Part shown: positions 56,381 to 62,185 of the stretch, one piece after another
Layout: each line of letters opens with the position of its first letter
How positions within the stretch are numbered: the first letter of the stretch is position 1
Source: a virus
Direction: 5' to 3' (one strand)
DNA length: 64,000 bases
IMG/VR virus record: IMGVR_UViG_3300044825_001015
Span: 40,845-104,844 of that record
Notes under the pieces: model-generated
Database searches by the model: none
Told to the model about the DNA's origin: nothing
Seen by the model: the letters and a program-made list of their open reading frames with translations, nothing else
Translations under genes and position numbers: made by a program

Positions 56381-56551
56381 CTAACTCCAGTCGTCTGGGC
56401 GGAATCCGCCTGATGTAAGCCAATTATCCAATGCAAAGAAGGCATCTGTCAAGAAATCCATAGCCTCTTCTGCATCAACTTCCAAAGTTCCCCACTCCTC
56501 CCAACGTGCAAGCGCGACGCGGATAGAAGAAAGAGTTTCATTCGGGTCCAT
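56381..56551 (-). CDS. small helical protein, first gene of leftward operon (56 aa)
   Basis: AAAGGAGAGAAT precedes ATGGACCCG. MDPNETLSSIRVALARWEEW, then a helical stretch and a Trp-containing end. It heads the operon running from 56551 to 53397 under the promoter at 56576-56604. Confidence 0.6.
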   Translation of the reverse strand: MDPNETLSSIRVALARWEEWGTLEVDAEEAMDFLTDAFFALDNWLTSGGFRPDDWS

Positions 56552-56575
56552 ATTCTCTCCTTTCTAGGTATATCT

Positions 56576-56604
56576 AGTAAAGCCTATGCGAGAGTATATG
56601 TCAA
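56576..56604 (-). promoter_or_regulatory. promoter of the 56551-53397 operon
   Basis: Leftward TTGACA (56604-56599), 17-bp spacer, TTTACT (56581-56576), a 24-nt leader and a good Shine-Dalgarno. Its spacer does not carry the TGTCNGNCC block found in the other right-arm promoters. The palindromic element E2 lies about 45 bp upstream. Confidence 0.6.
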
Positions 56605-56648
56605 GCAGGTTTTCTGTGATTTCCGTGATTTTTTCGTAACCGTCGTAA

Positions 56649-56697
56649 TTGACATTAGGTAGATTCGGTGCTGCCACCGATTTGCGGATTTGTCAAG
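56649..56697 (-). repeat. palindromic regulatory element E2
   Basis: (A)TTGACA, 10 bp, TCGGTG-ctgc-CACCGA, 10 bp, TGTCAAG. The distal arm directly touches the 3' end of tRNA-Trp. Next comes CGTCGTAA and the A/T-rich TTCCGTGATTTTTT (rightward strand) towards the promoter at 56576. Confidence 0.8.
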
Positions 56698-56765
56698 CCC
56701 CACCCCAGAGAATCGAACTCTGCCCGACAGGTTTTGGAGGCCCGTCTGCGCCCAGCGCGGGTGGA
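56698..56765 (-). tRNA. tRNA-Trp-like gene (anticodon CCA) with shortened D arm
   Basis: Acceptor TCCACCC/GGGTGGG, discriminator G; anticodon loop CTCCAAA (CCA) on a stem with one C-A mismatch; variable TCGGG; T arm CAGAG-TTCGATT-CTCTG. The segment between acceptor and anticodon stem is only 14 nt (GCGC-TGG-GCGC-AGA), so the D loop is three bases and lacks GG. Total 68 nt. Either a degenerate or an unusually small tRNA. Confidence 0.6.
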
Positions 56766-56768
56766 TCG

Positions 56769-56816
56769 GAGCAGTTTATCCATTGTCCAATCTAGGATTC
56801 CCTCATGCTCAGGAGG
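56769..56816 (-). ncRNA. pseudoknot RNA motif, copy B (with inserted hairpin)
   Basis: Leftward strand: CCTC-CT-GAGCA-T-GAGG, then an insertion able to form ATCC..GGAT/ATTG..CAAT hairpin, then AAAC-TGCTC. GAGCA in the loop pairs with TGCTC. It ends 3 nt before the tRNA-Trp-like gene. Confidence 0.5.
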
Positions 56817-56843
56817 TTTTCGGCCCCATGCCTGCCGATGGCA

Positions 56844-56870
56844 GGGCAGTTTTACATCATGCCCAGGATG
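56844..56870 (-). ncRNA. pseudoknot RNA motif, copy A
   Basis: Leftward strand: CATC-CT-GGGCA-T-GATG-TAAAAC-TGCCC. Stem 1 CATC/GATG and stem 2 GGGCA/TGCCC form an H-type pseudoknot with an A-rich third loop. It begins 5 nt after the stop of the DUF932 gene. Confidence 0.65.
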
Positions 56871-56875
56871 TTTGA

Positions 56876-57874
56876 TTACGCGAAGGCGATTTCCTTGACC
56901 GCCTTCAGGATGCGACCCTTCTCCGCATTGGTGACAGGATCGAAACCGCTAGCGGCTGCTGCAACATTCTCAGCACCCCGCTCACCACGGCCCTTGCGGA
57001 ACCAGTCCAGACGCTCCGTGAGAGCATTGAACGCACCCCACGCGGTGCCTGCGATCATGTTAGTGGTGTCGGAAGAGTAAATCTCCTCCAGCAGATCGAC
57101 CTTAGTCTCCCACTTCTTGACAGCACCCTTGGCATCCTTGTCGGGACGCGGGTAGACAGCCTCAACAATGGCATCAAACTTAGCCTTGGTAATCTCCTTG
57201 GCAATAAGAGCCTGAGCCTCCTTATCGAAGGTGTCAAGGTACTGATTGGCGAGAGAAAGAGCCTCGCGTGCAGCCTGAACCTTACCACCCACGGTCTGCG
57301 TGTGGCGAATCTTGAAGGACTGCTTCACACCCTGAAGAGCCATGTTCAGAGTGTTCTGGCACACCACGCGAACGGGAGTGATGGAAGCCTGCACAGCAGT
57401 AGAACCATCATGCGAGGTGTGGACGAGAAGGTAGGACTTCACAACATCCGACACACCATTGGGGTCAAGGACAGTCTCACGCTCCAGCGCAAGCGAACCG
57501 AACACGACACGACCCTGGCGAATAGAGCCAGCAGTCTCCCAACGACCACCGTCAAGGAGGGCGTCACCAAAGTTGAAAAGATCCTCGTTCTGAAGAACGT
57601 GGTAGCGCTCACCAACGGTAGCAAGAACGTCAGTACCCTGGTCGAATGGGTTGTCACGAAGGACCATGTAGGAAGGCGTGATCACATTGTACGCCTTGGG
57701 GTAAGGAACGGCCTCCAGGCGAACGTTCCAGTTGGACAGGTAAGCCGCATCCAGCATCTCCTGGGTGGACTTCTCCTCAAAGAACACGGTCCCAAGACCA
57801 TGCCAAGCGGGTTCGCGGAAAGAAGCAAAAGACTGCTTCTCGCCATCCCGACTAACCTCTACTGCGTGTGGCAT
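56876..57874 (-). CDS. DUF932 phage/plasmid-type protein (332 aa)
   Basis: The ATG at 57874 (MPHAVEVSRDGEKQSFASF) is preferred: AAGGAG stands 6 nt ahead of it, whereas it touches the ATG at 57880. Family landmarks are REPAWHGLGTVF, YMVLRDNPFDQG, VGERYHVLQNEDLF, LLVHTSHDGSTAVQASIT and RVVCQNTLNMAL, characteristic of the DUF932/TIGR03299 proteins found on phages and plasmids. The biochemical role of the family is unknown; it has been connected with mobile elements. It is the most GC-rich, strongly translated-looking gene of the arm. Confidence 0.82.
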   Translation of the reverse strand: MPHAVEVSRDGEKQSFASFREPAWHGLGTVFFEEKSTQEMLDAAYLSNWNVRLEAVPYPKAYNVITPSYMVLRDNPFDQGTDVLATVGERYHVLQNEDLFNFGDALLDGGRWETAGSIRQGRVVFGSLALERETVLDPNGVSDVVKSYLLVHTSHDGSTAVQASITPVRVVCQNTLNMALQGVKQSFKIRHTQTVGGKVQAAREALSLANQYLDTFDKEAQALIAKEITKAKFDAIVEAVYPRPDKDAKGAVKKWETKVDLLEEIYSSDTTNMIAGTAWGAFNALTERLDWFRKGRGERGAENVAAAASGFDPVTNAEKGRILKAVKEIAFA

Positions 57875-57908
57875 ATTCATCTCCTTAGTTGATCGAACTT
57901 ATGGAACT

Positions 57909-57937
57909 ACTATACACCTGGGGACTGACACTCGCAA
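57909..57937 (-). promoter_or_regulatory. promoter of the DUF932 gene
   Basis: Leftward TTGCGA (57937-57932), 17-bp spacer beginning GTGTCAGTCCCC, TATAGT (57914-57909), then a 34-nt leader with AAGGAG. TGTCNGNCC promoter family. Confidence 0.75.
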
Positions 57938-57980
57938 GACTTTTTCTAAAAAATCCGTGAAAAATATTCTCTCGTCGTAA

Positions 57981-58013
57981 TTGACTTTACTAGGATTTCG
58001 GGGCAGGCACCGA
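57981..58013 (-). repeat. palindromic regulatory element E3 (one arm)
   Basis: TTGACT, 11 bp, TCGGGG-cagg-CACCGA (rightward strand). The distal TGTCAAG arm is absent; pseudoknot copy C starts 7 bp further on. CGTCGTAA and an A/T-rich tract lead to the DUF932 promoter. Confidence 0.65.
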
Positions 58014-58019
58014 AAATAT

Positions 58020-58046
58020 GAGCAGTTTTTCGTCATGCTCAGGACG
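58020..58046 (-). ncRNA. pseudoknot RNA motif, copy C
   Basis: Leftward strand: CGTC-CT-GAGCA-T-GACG-AAAAAC-TGCTC. Both helices are preserved by paired changes relative to copies A and D (GAGCA/TGCTC instead of GGGCA/TGCCC). It lies downstream of tRNA-Glu. The stretch 58047-58147 between them shows no gene. Confidence 0.65.
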
Positions 58047-58147
58047 CCATTAATGGTTGCAATGCTGGGGAATATAGGCGCTATTGGAAGTCCATGAGTC
58101 CCTAGGTTGACTTTCTCTTCCCTCACCCTATGTTGCCATACTCTGCG

Positions 58148-58220
58148 TACCCCCAACGGGATTCGAACCCGTGCTACCGCCTTGAAAGGGCGGCGTCCTT
58201 GGCCTCTAGACGATGGGGGC
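58148..58220 (-). tRNA. tRNA-Glu (anticodon TTC)
   Basis: Acceptor GCCCCCA/TGGGGGT; D arm TCGTCTAGAGGCCAAGGAC; anticodon stem GCCGC.. with loop CTTTCAA (TTC); T arm CACGGG-TTCGAAT-CCCGT; discriminator A. It reads GAA/GAG. 8 nt behind the gene ending at 58229. Confidence 0.92.
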
Positions 58221-58228
58221 TATCTGGT

Positions 58229-58654
58229 CTAACTCTCAGACCAGTCAATCTCCATGCGATCCTCTGAGAAGTCTGCCTCTACATCAGCAGAGTAGTAGTG
58301 CGACTCAAGGCTAGCACTCAGATCATTCTCAAGATTATCCATGTCGTAGTTCAGAGGAACACTAACGGTCCCGCTGAATGTGACGGTCACAGTAACATCG
58401 TAGTCCTTGCTGATGCTAAGACCAAAGATATCGACAAGGCTCTGAGAAATCTCCTCGTCAATGTAGTCATACTGCTCCTTGACGTACTGCTCAAGGTTGT
58501 CGATCATCATCTGACGATCATGTGCCCTGGCCTGCCAGAAATCACGATCAGCAGTCATACTAGCAAGGGCGTTGTTCAGTTGATCAATCTTAGTCTCCAA
58601 CTCCTGCATGGTGGGCGGGAATGGATGAATGTCAGTCATGCTAGGGTCAATCAT
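58229..58654 (-). CDS. coiled-coil protein (141 aa)
   Basis: GGAGGTGTAAC before ATG. Pro-rich start (MTDIHPFPPTMQELETKIDQ), a coiled coil (residues ~15-70), and a beta-rich C-terminal part (YDVTVTVTFSGTVSVPLNYD) with an acidic end. No family was recognised. It shares an operon with the gene at 58656. Confidence 0.6.
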   Translation of the reverse strand: MIDPSMTDIHPFPPTMQELETKIDQLNNALASMTADRDFWQARAHDRQMMIDNLEQYVKEQYDYIDEEISQSLVDIFGLSISKDYDVTVTVTFSGTVSVPLNYDMDNLENDLSASLESHYYSADVEADFSEDRMEIDWSES

Positions 58655-58655
58655 G

Positions 58656-59045
58656 TTACACCTCCATCAATGTCTTAGCGTACTTATTGATGAACTCGTT
58701 CAGGGAGAACGTGACAATGATATCAGTCAGCACTCCTGACTTCCAATCATAGTCATACAGAGTTACGGTCTTAAATGCAAAGTCAAAGACAGGAACCTTA
58801 TGCTCGTTGTCTGCAAGGTAGTTCACAGTAACACCCCAGCCAAGATCACCCTGCCATGCATCACCAACCAACTGCGAGATGATAATACGATTTGCATAAG
58901 CCTGATCGTCAATGCGTCCAGCATCCTGCACATGGTCAAGAGCATTAGCAAACCTAGCAAGCATACCCTCGCCAGCCCAATGTCCGTAGATGAAGATGGT
59001 GTTGCCATCGACCTGTCGAAGTCCGAAATTAGCGCGGTCGCCCAT
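58656..59045 (-). CDS. conserved MGDRANF-type protein (129 aa)
   Basis: The ATG at 59045 follows GAAAGGCACTACC; the longer frame would run through tRNA-Leu. MGDRANFGLRQVDGNTIFIY, GHWAGEGMLARFANALDHV and ANRIIISQLVGD resemble a small domain that recurs in phages and in some bacteria. No function is established to my knowledge. Transcribed from the promoter at 59075-59104. Confidence 0.65.
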   Translation of the reverse strand: MGDRANFGLRQVDGNTIFIYGHWAGEGMLARFANALDHVQDAGRIDDQAYANRIIISQLVGDAWQGDLGWGVTVNYLADNEHKVPVFDFAFKTVTLYDYDWKSGVLTDIIVTFSLNEFINKYAKTLMEV

Positions 59046-59074
59046 GGTAGTGCCTTTCTGTAGTAGGTAGGGAA

Positions 59075-59104
59075 ACTCTATCATGTAGGTCTGACAGTTG
59101 TCAA
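59075..59104 (-). promoter_or_regulatory. promoter of the 59045-58229 operon and tRNA-Glu
   Basis: Leftward TTGACA (59104-59099), 18-bp spacer ACTGTCAGACC..., TAGAGT (59080-59075), then a 29-nt leader. The -35 begins 1 nt after the tRNA-Leu 3' end. TGTCNGNCC family. Confidence 0.75.
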
Positions 59105-59105
59105 G

Positions 59106-59188
59106 TGCCCCAAGCGGGAGTCGAACCCGCACTCCGTTATGGAACTTGATTTTGAGTCAAGCGTGTCTGCCAATTCCACCATCGGGGC
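59106..59188 (-). tRNA. tRNA-Leu (anticodon CAA)
   Basis: Acceptor GCCCCGA/TTGGGGC; D arm GGTGGAATTGGCAGAC; anticodon stem CTTGA/TCAAG around CTCAAAA (CAA); long variable arm; T arm GCGGG-TTCGACT-CCCGC; discriminator A. It reads TTG. The pseudoknot copy D ends 4 nt upstream. Confidence 0.93.
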
Positions 59189-59192
59189 GTGT

Positions 59193-59222
59193 GGGCAGTT
59201 TTAGCGAACATGCCCAGGTTCG
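59193..59222 (-). ncRNA. pseudoknot RNA motif, copy D
   Basis: Leftward strand: CGAAC-CT-GGGCA-T-GTTCG-CTAAAAC-TGCCC. Stem 1 has 5 bp here. Located between the stop of the 53-aa gene (59233) and tRNA-Leu. Confidence 0.65.
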
Positions 59223-59232
59223 TCCCAACTAA

Positions 59233-59394
59233 TCAGCGACCAGCGGGGATGCCATGCTTCAGAGTCTCCAACGCGGGGGTGGAGTCAATGAACTTGCCAT
59301 TCTGACGAGTGACAATACGAGTCTGGACACCATAACGGGTGTTCCAAGTCTCAAGGTAGGTGAACTTAGGGGTCTTGCTCTTCTTGCTTGCCAT
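59233..59394 (-). CDS. small basic protein (53 aa)
   Basis: GGAGAAAAC before the ATG at 59394; the upstream in-frame ATG at 59430 overlaps the neighbour. MASKKSKTPKFTYLETWNTR, then a strand-rich part. Basic N-terminus. Unknown. Confidence 0.55.
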   Translation of the reverse strand: MASKKSKTPKFTYLETWNTRYGVQTRIVTRQNGKFIDSTPALETLKHGIPAGR

Positions 59395-59407
59395 GTTTTC
59401 TCCTTTA

Positions 59408-59608
59408 CTAGTAAACGGGTAGTGCATCAACTACGGCAACAATCTTACCATTTGCCGCTCTTGCAATCAAGTCTGCGCGGGACTGATTATGAATCGTGAT
59501 ATCAAAATGCGTATCATCATAGATATCAAATTCCACGCCATGCTTGATTGCTTCAAATACCCCCGCGCCCGTGGATGAGCGGGAGGGAGTACGGATAGTA
59601 GCAATCAT
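59408..59608 (-). CDS. hypothetical protein (66 aa)
   Basis: AGAGGGTAAC before ATG. MIATIRTPSRSSTGAGVFEA, then IKHGVEFDIYDDTHFDITIH and a hydrophobic strand end. First gene of the operon that leads to tRNA-Leu. Unknown. Confidence 0.55.
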   Translation of the reverse strand: MIATIRTPSRSSTGAGVFEAIKHGVEFDIYDDTHFDITIHNQSRADLIARAANGKIVAVVDALPVY

Positions 59609-59634
59609 GTTACCCTCTTTTCTGTTGTAGTACT

Positions 59635-59663
59635 ACTATAGCCTAGGGGTCAGACACTCACAA
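59635..59663 (-). promoter_or_regulatory. promoter of the 59608-59106 operon (includes tRNA-Leu)
   Basis: Leftward TTGTGA (59663-59658), 17-bp spacer GTGTCTGACCCC..., TATAGT (59640-59635), 26-nt leader. TGTCNGNCC family; nearly identical to the DUF932 promoter. Confidence 0.78.
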
Positions 59664-59707
59664 GAAAAAATTTCTATGATTTCTGTGATTTTTCTTAAAA
59701 CTCGTAA

Positions 59708-59757
59708 TTGACATATGTGAGAATCGGTGCTGGCACCGCCCTGACAGATTTGTCAAG
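59708..59757 (-). repeat. palindromic regulatory element E4
   Basis: TTGACA, 10 bp, TCGGTG-ctgg-CACCGC, 11 bp, TGTCAAG. Followed leftward by ATTACGAG and AAAAATCACAGAAATC before the promoter at 59635. Confidence 0.78.
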
Positions 59758-59767
59758 GAGATACGCT

Positions 59768-59887
59768 CTAGTATTCCTGACTTTCTACTTGGTCAAGGAT
59801 ATCGCAGTATAGCGAACCTAGAATGTATCCTTCATTCATCAAGTCCCGCAGGCACATGAGTACCTGATCCCAATCAGCACGCGGCAT
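59768..59887 (-). CDS. small acidic protein (39 aa)
   Basis: MPRADWDQVLMCLRDLMNEG, then YILGSLYCDILDQVESQEY. ATG 59887; a GTG extension at 59902 is possible. Helical. It sits directly behind the WhiB-like gene. Confidence 0.5.
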   Translation of the reverse strand: MPRADWDQVLMCLRDLMNEGYILGSLYCDILDQVESQEY

Positions 59888-59901
59888 CTCTACCTTTACC
59901 A

Positions 59902-60111
59902 CTACACACCCGCCAATCTCTTACGCTCTACACCCGTCATGCCACCATAGACATGAGGCTCGAAATCCTCGTTGCGAATCGCAAATGCGAGGCAATCCTG
60001 CACAACGCTGCACGTTGCACAAATCGACTTAGCCTTTTCGATGCGCGAGGCAACACCTGAGAGAAACAGGTTGCTATCCGCATCCTTGCACGCTGCCCTA
60101 TCCTGCCACAT
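59902..60111 (-). CDS. WhiB-like Fe-S protein, short form (69 aa)
   Basis: The ATG at 60111 (MWQDRAACKDADSNLFLSG) has AGAAGGA ahead; a GTG at 60132 would extend it by 7 residues. Four cysteines (RAACKD, then ICATCSVVQDC) in the WhiB order, and the turn VYGGMTGVER, here G-G-M-T-G-V-E-R typical of WhiB. It lacks the long basic tail of the left-arm copy. Such phage WhiBs can dominate host WhiB regulators. Confidence 0.85.
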   Translation of the reverse strand: MWQDRAACKDADSNLFLSGVASRIEKAKSICATCSVVQDCLAFAIRNEDFEPHVYGGMTGVERKRLAGV

Positions 60112-60244
60112 TCTGATCCTTCTTCCACTCACGCGCTTCCTTGCGCTTGATTAGTCTAGTCTGCATCTTTCGCGGTGCTGACGGGCAGCAGCCGTAGTAG
60201 CAATTCATCCGATGCTTGCCGACATTACGGCGGGATCGAATCAA
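60098..60244 (-). CDS. small basic protein with paired cysteines (48 aa)
   Basis: TTG start with GGAGGTG ahead, overlapping the previous stop (TTGA). RSRRNVGKHRMNCYYGCCPS, then a basic end (RLIKRKEAREWKKDQ). The Cys cluster C-x3-C-C may bind metal. It overlaps the WhiB start by 14 nt. Confidence 0.55.
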   Translation of the reverse strand: MIRSRRNVGKHRMNCYYGCCPSAPRKMQTRLIKRKEAREWKKDQNVAG

Positions 60245-60387
60245 AAAGGCACCTCCTCATAGCGCACCCCATCGACAATCAGAGTGCCGTCATCCAGATA
60301 CATGCACCGCGCATAGTCGAATGCATGGTCGCCCAGCATGTAGTAGTTATCCAGCCAAGCCTTCTCAAACTCCACCGTGGTCATCAT
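60241..60387 (-). CDS. small protein (48 aa)
   Basis: MMTTVEFEKAWLDNYYMLGD, then ARCMYLDDGTLIVDG and a strand. The upstream GGAGGTGGTAGC fixes the start. ATGA coupling. Unknown. Confidence 0.55.
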   Translation of the reverse strand: MMTTVEFEKAWLDNYYMLGDHAFDYARCMYLDDGTLIVDGVRYEEVPF

Positions 60388-60515
60388 GCTACCACCTCCA
60401 CAATCTCAACAGTCTGACGGGGCGATGCCCAAAAGTCTCGGATAGTCTCAGCACCCTCGCGGGTGGCGACCGTGGAAAAGAACTGCCCATCTACGAATAC
60501 CTTGTATGTTGTCAT
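60384..60515 (-). CDS. small protein (43 aa), possibly leaderless
   Basis: MTTYKVFVDGQFFSTVATRE, then GAETIRDFWASPRQ. A -10-like TAAGGT ends 6 nt before ATG, downstream of GTGTCAGACCCC, so it may also be started from its own leaderless transcript inside the operon. Confidence 0.55.
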   Translation of the reverse strand: MTTYKVFVDGQFFSTVATREGAETIRDFWASPRQTVEIVEVVA

Positions 60516-60616
60516 GGCTTCACCTTATCAGAGGGGTCTGACACCCAAGGGTTGGGGTCAAGGTCAAGGGTGGCCTCCAAGCGGAGGAAGTTCTCATACA
60601 GTTCTTCTAGGTTCAT
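60512..60616 (-). CDS. small acidic protein (34 aa), possibly leaderless
   Basis: MNLEELYENFLRLEATLDLD, then DPNPWVSDPSDKVKP. TAAGGT ends 6 nt before ATG, behind CTGTCAGACC. Short, but its end (including GTGTCAGACCCC) doubles as the promoter of the next gene. Confidence 0.45.
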   Translation of the reverse strand: MNLEELYENFLRLEATLDLDPNPWVSDPSDKVKP

Positions 60617-60801
60617 GCGTATACCTTATCATCTAGGTCTGACAGGCAATCACAGTCATATGAAACCTTGAGGTAGTCCTCAAAGGCTTCCACGGTCATG
60701 ATGCCCTTGTATTCATGGCACAGTCCGCACCACTTGGCATCCAGGGAAATCTCGTTATCGCAAAAGCAGCAAACGAGGTGGGAATGGAGAGTGTTGTTCA
60801 T
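60613..60801 (-). CDS. small zinc-ribbon protein (62 aa)
   Basis: LVCCFCDNEISLDAKWCGLC holds C-x2-C ... C-x2-C, then a helix and a Cys-containing end (SYDCDCLSDLDDKVYA). GAAAGGCTAGAA before ATG. First gene of the operon down to the WhiB-like gene. Unknown. Confidence 0.6.
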   Translation of the reverse strand: MNNTLHSHLVCCFCDNEISLDAKWCGLCHEYKGIMTVEAFEDYLKVSYDCDCLSDLDDKVYA

Positions 60802-60913
60802 TTCTAGCCTTTCTTTCTATGCCCTAAGGCTATCATGAGGGACTGACATTCACCGAATCCAAAATATATACAAATCGGACAACATTTCTGTGATGTATTT
60901 CACTTCGTCGTAA

Positions 60914-60964
60914 CTTGACAAATTCAAATTTCGGTGGCGGCCCCGAATTTCACTTGTTGTCAAG
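60914..60964 (-). repeat. palindromic regulatory element E5
   Basis: CTTGACA, 10 bp, TCGGTG-gcgg-CCCCGA, 11 bp, TGTCAAG. The distal part overlaps the last codons of the gene ending at 60950. Leftward it is followed by TTACGACG and by CCGATTTGTATATATTTTGG, a tract shared with E7. Confidence 0.75.
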
Positions 60965-61087
60965 TACCTTGTATATGACATAGATCACGGCGACTACGGG
61001 AAGTACGAGGCATGACATTCCCAGCACTAACATAGCGGTACTAAAAATGTCAAGCGCCTGCGAGTCTACAATATTATGCTCTGCCAT
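60950..61087 (-). CDS. small membrane protein (45 aa)
   Basis: MAEHNIVDSQALDIFSTAML followed by one transmembrane helix (LVLPVVAVIYVIYKVL). Starts by overlap with the tiny gene upstream; its last codons are inside element E5. Confidence 0.5.
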   Translation of the reverse strand: MAEHNIVDSQALDIFSTAMLVLGMSCLVLPVVAVIYVIYKVLDNK

Positions 61088-61088
61088 T

Positions 61089-61148
61089 TCACACCCCCAC
61101 AAAGTCGCGCAGCATCTCCCGAAAGTTCTCTAGCGTGATATCGTTCAT
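61089..61148 (-). CDS. tiny peptide (19 aa)
   Basis: MNDITLENFREMLRDFVGV between two genes, overlapping the upstream stop (ATGA). Very short; tentative. Confidence 0.3.
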   Translation of the reverse strand: MNDITLENFREMLRDFVGV

Positions 61149-61690
61149 GCTGCACCCCCTCGCACGATAATCCAGATGAGAGCCTGCGCGGTGCGCGGTG
61201 TGATATCAAACTCCGCAGCGACAGTAGTGACAGCCTCAGAAAGTTCGCGGTATTGCGTCTTATTGGGCGAGTCAGTATCCATGCCAGCGGCTCGCATCAT
61301 CCATACGTCAATGACAACCGCGTCAGTATCGCCAGCGATAGCGCGAGCGAAAGCGTTAGTCTTTAGTCCGTTCAACGCATCAAATCCCGCGACCATGGAA
61401 GCCTGAGCCATGCGGAGATTATTGCCCAAGCCCTTAGGGGTCTGACCAAGCGAGAACGCGATAGCCTTAGCGACGTTAGTGGACCAACGCTCACGCGGCG
61501 AGAATGCTGCGACGATGGATGCGCCTACCTCTAGGGTAGTGTCAAGGTTACGGGCGACTTCCTCTGCAACCTCCTCCGCATCACGGTACCAGACGGATGC
61601 TTGCTCCATCTGCGCGAGGGTGGCGGTCATGATAATGGAACGGAAGGTGTCAGTAGCGGTAGGGGCGAGAGTATCTGTCATCGTTGTCAT
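61145..61690 (-). CDS. DUF7178-like, HhH-DNA-glycosylase-like protein (181 aa), leaderless
   Basis: The ATG lies 6 nt after the -10 TAGGAT. Helical protein with VGASIVAAFSPRERWSTNV, GLKTNAFARAIAGDTDAVVI and DVWMMRAAGMDTD. The order resembles the helix-hairpin-helix/GPD DNA glycosylase fold (S-P-R-x-x-W-x-x-N, then K-x-x-A-F and D-x-W). Widely spread in actinophages without a proven activity. GC-rich. Confidence 0.65.
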   Translation of the reverse strand: MTTMTDTLAPTATDTFRSIIMTATLAQMEQASVWYRDAEEVAEEVARNLDTTLEVGASIVAAFSPRERWSTNVAKAIAFSLGQTPKGLGNNLRMAQASMVAGFDALNGLKTNAFARAIAGDTDAVVIDVWMMRAAGMDTDSPNKTQYRELSEAVTTVAAEFDITPRTAQALIWIIVRGGAA

Positions 61691-61696
61691 GGAATG

Positions 61697-61725
61697 ATCC
61701 TAGCACTAGGGTCCGACATTGGGAA
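61697..61725 (-). promoter_or_regulatory. leaderless promoter of gene 61690
   Basis: Leftward TTCCCA (61725-61720), 17-bp spacer ATGTCGGACCC..., TAGGAT (61702-61697), then 6 nt to ATG. TGTCNGNCC family; it shares TTCCCA with the promoter at 61886. Confidence 0.7.
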
Positions 61726-61732
61726 GGGGTAA

Positions 61733-61879
61733 TTAGTCATTTTCGGTAACGAAACGGTTACGATGCTTAGGCTTGCGAGAATACTTAGCCTTATTCCGAT
61801 GGGGCGCGGCAATATTAGAGCGGCGCAACTCCAAGGTACGCTGAATCTCATCACGGGTACGCTTACGATTCTTGATCAT
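61733..61879 (-). CDS. small highly basic protein (48 aa), leaderless
   Basis: MIKNRKRTRDEIQRTLELRR, then HRNKAKYSRKPKHRNRFV. Extremely Arg/Lys-rich, so nucleic-acid binding is likely. The ATG lies 6 nt after TAGTAT. Confidence 0.6.
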   Translation of the reverse strand: MIKNRKRTRDEIQRTLELRRSNIAAPHRNKAKYSRKPKHRNRFVTEND

Positions 61880-61885
61880 GGGAAA

Positions 61886-61914
61886 ATACTAGCACACCCC
61901 TCCGACAATGGGAA
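61886..61914 (-). promoter_or_regulatory. leaderless promoter of gene 61879
   Basis: Leftward TTCCCA (61914-61909), 17-bp spacer TTGTCGGAGGGG..., TAGTAT (61891-61886), 6 nt to ATG. Element E6 lies about 30 bp upstream. Confidence 0.72.
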
Positions 61915-61946
61915 GAAATCTCAGGAAAAATATTTTCGTGTCGTAA

Positions 61947-61996
61947 CTTGACAAACTTGGATATCGGTGGCGGCACCGAATTTAGGATTTGTCAAG
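61947..61996 (-). repeat. palindromic regulatory element E6 (most symmetric copy)
   Basis: CTTGACA, 10 bp, TCGGTG-gcgg-CACCGA, 10 bp, TGTCAAG, with perfect outer and inner arms. It contains the stop codon of the upstream gene (61982-61984). Leftward: TTACGACACG and an A/T-rich tract before the promoter at 61886. Confidence 0.82.
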
Positions 61997-62185
61997 TCTA
62001 TTTCTAATAGAGTTAGCAAGAATCTCTAGCGAGTATTCTATATCCTCTAGAATTTCAAAGTCTGCTGGATTCTCTGCAGATGCCCACATGCGCTTGCAAC
62101 GTGTGAGCAATTCTTGAATGTCATTCCATTGCATTGTGAGATTTATATCGAATGGACGACGCTCTATCACCTTGACGTTACTCAC
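61982..62185 (-). CDS. hypothetical helical protein (67 aa)
   Basis: The GTG at 62185 overlaps the stop of the preceding gene; a longer frame beyond is shadow. SNVKVIERRPFDINLTMQWN, then helical (DIEYSLEILANSIRNRLDKS). Its 3' end codes through the element E6. Confidence 0.5.
   Translation of the reverse strand: MSNVKVIERRPFDINLTMQWNDIQELLTRCKRMWASAENPADFEILEDIEYSLEILANSIRNRLDKS

Noticed and set aside
56576-56604. Including the 56551 operon promoter in the TGTCNGNCC family
   Set aside because: The -35 and -10 fit, but the spacer lacks the block, so it was left out of the family.
56844-56870. Pseudoknot as a -1 frameshift signal
   Set aside because: Copies lie after stop codons or next to tRNAs, and no slippery heptamer precedes them.
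57899-58156. Leftward open frame of 85 codons
   Set aside because: It runs through the DUF932 promoter, element E3 and pseudoknot copy C; composition is that of non-coding DNA.
56844-59222. Pseudoknot copies as preQ1-type riboswitches
   Set aside because: The topology is similar, but loop 1 is only two bases with no ligand pocket, and none of the copies lies before a ribosome-binding site of a queuosine gene.
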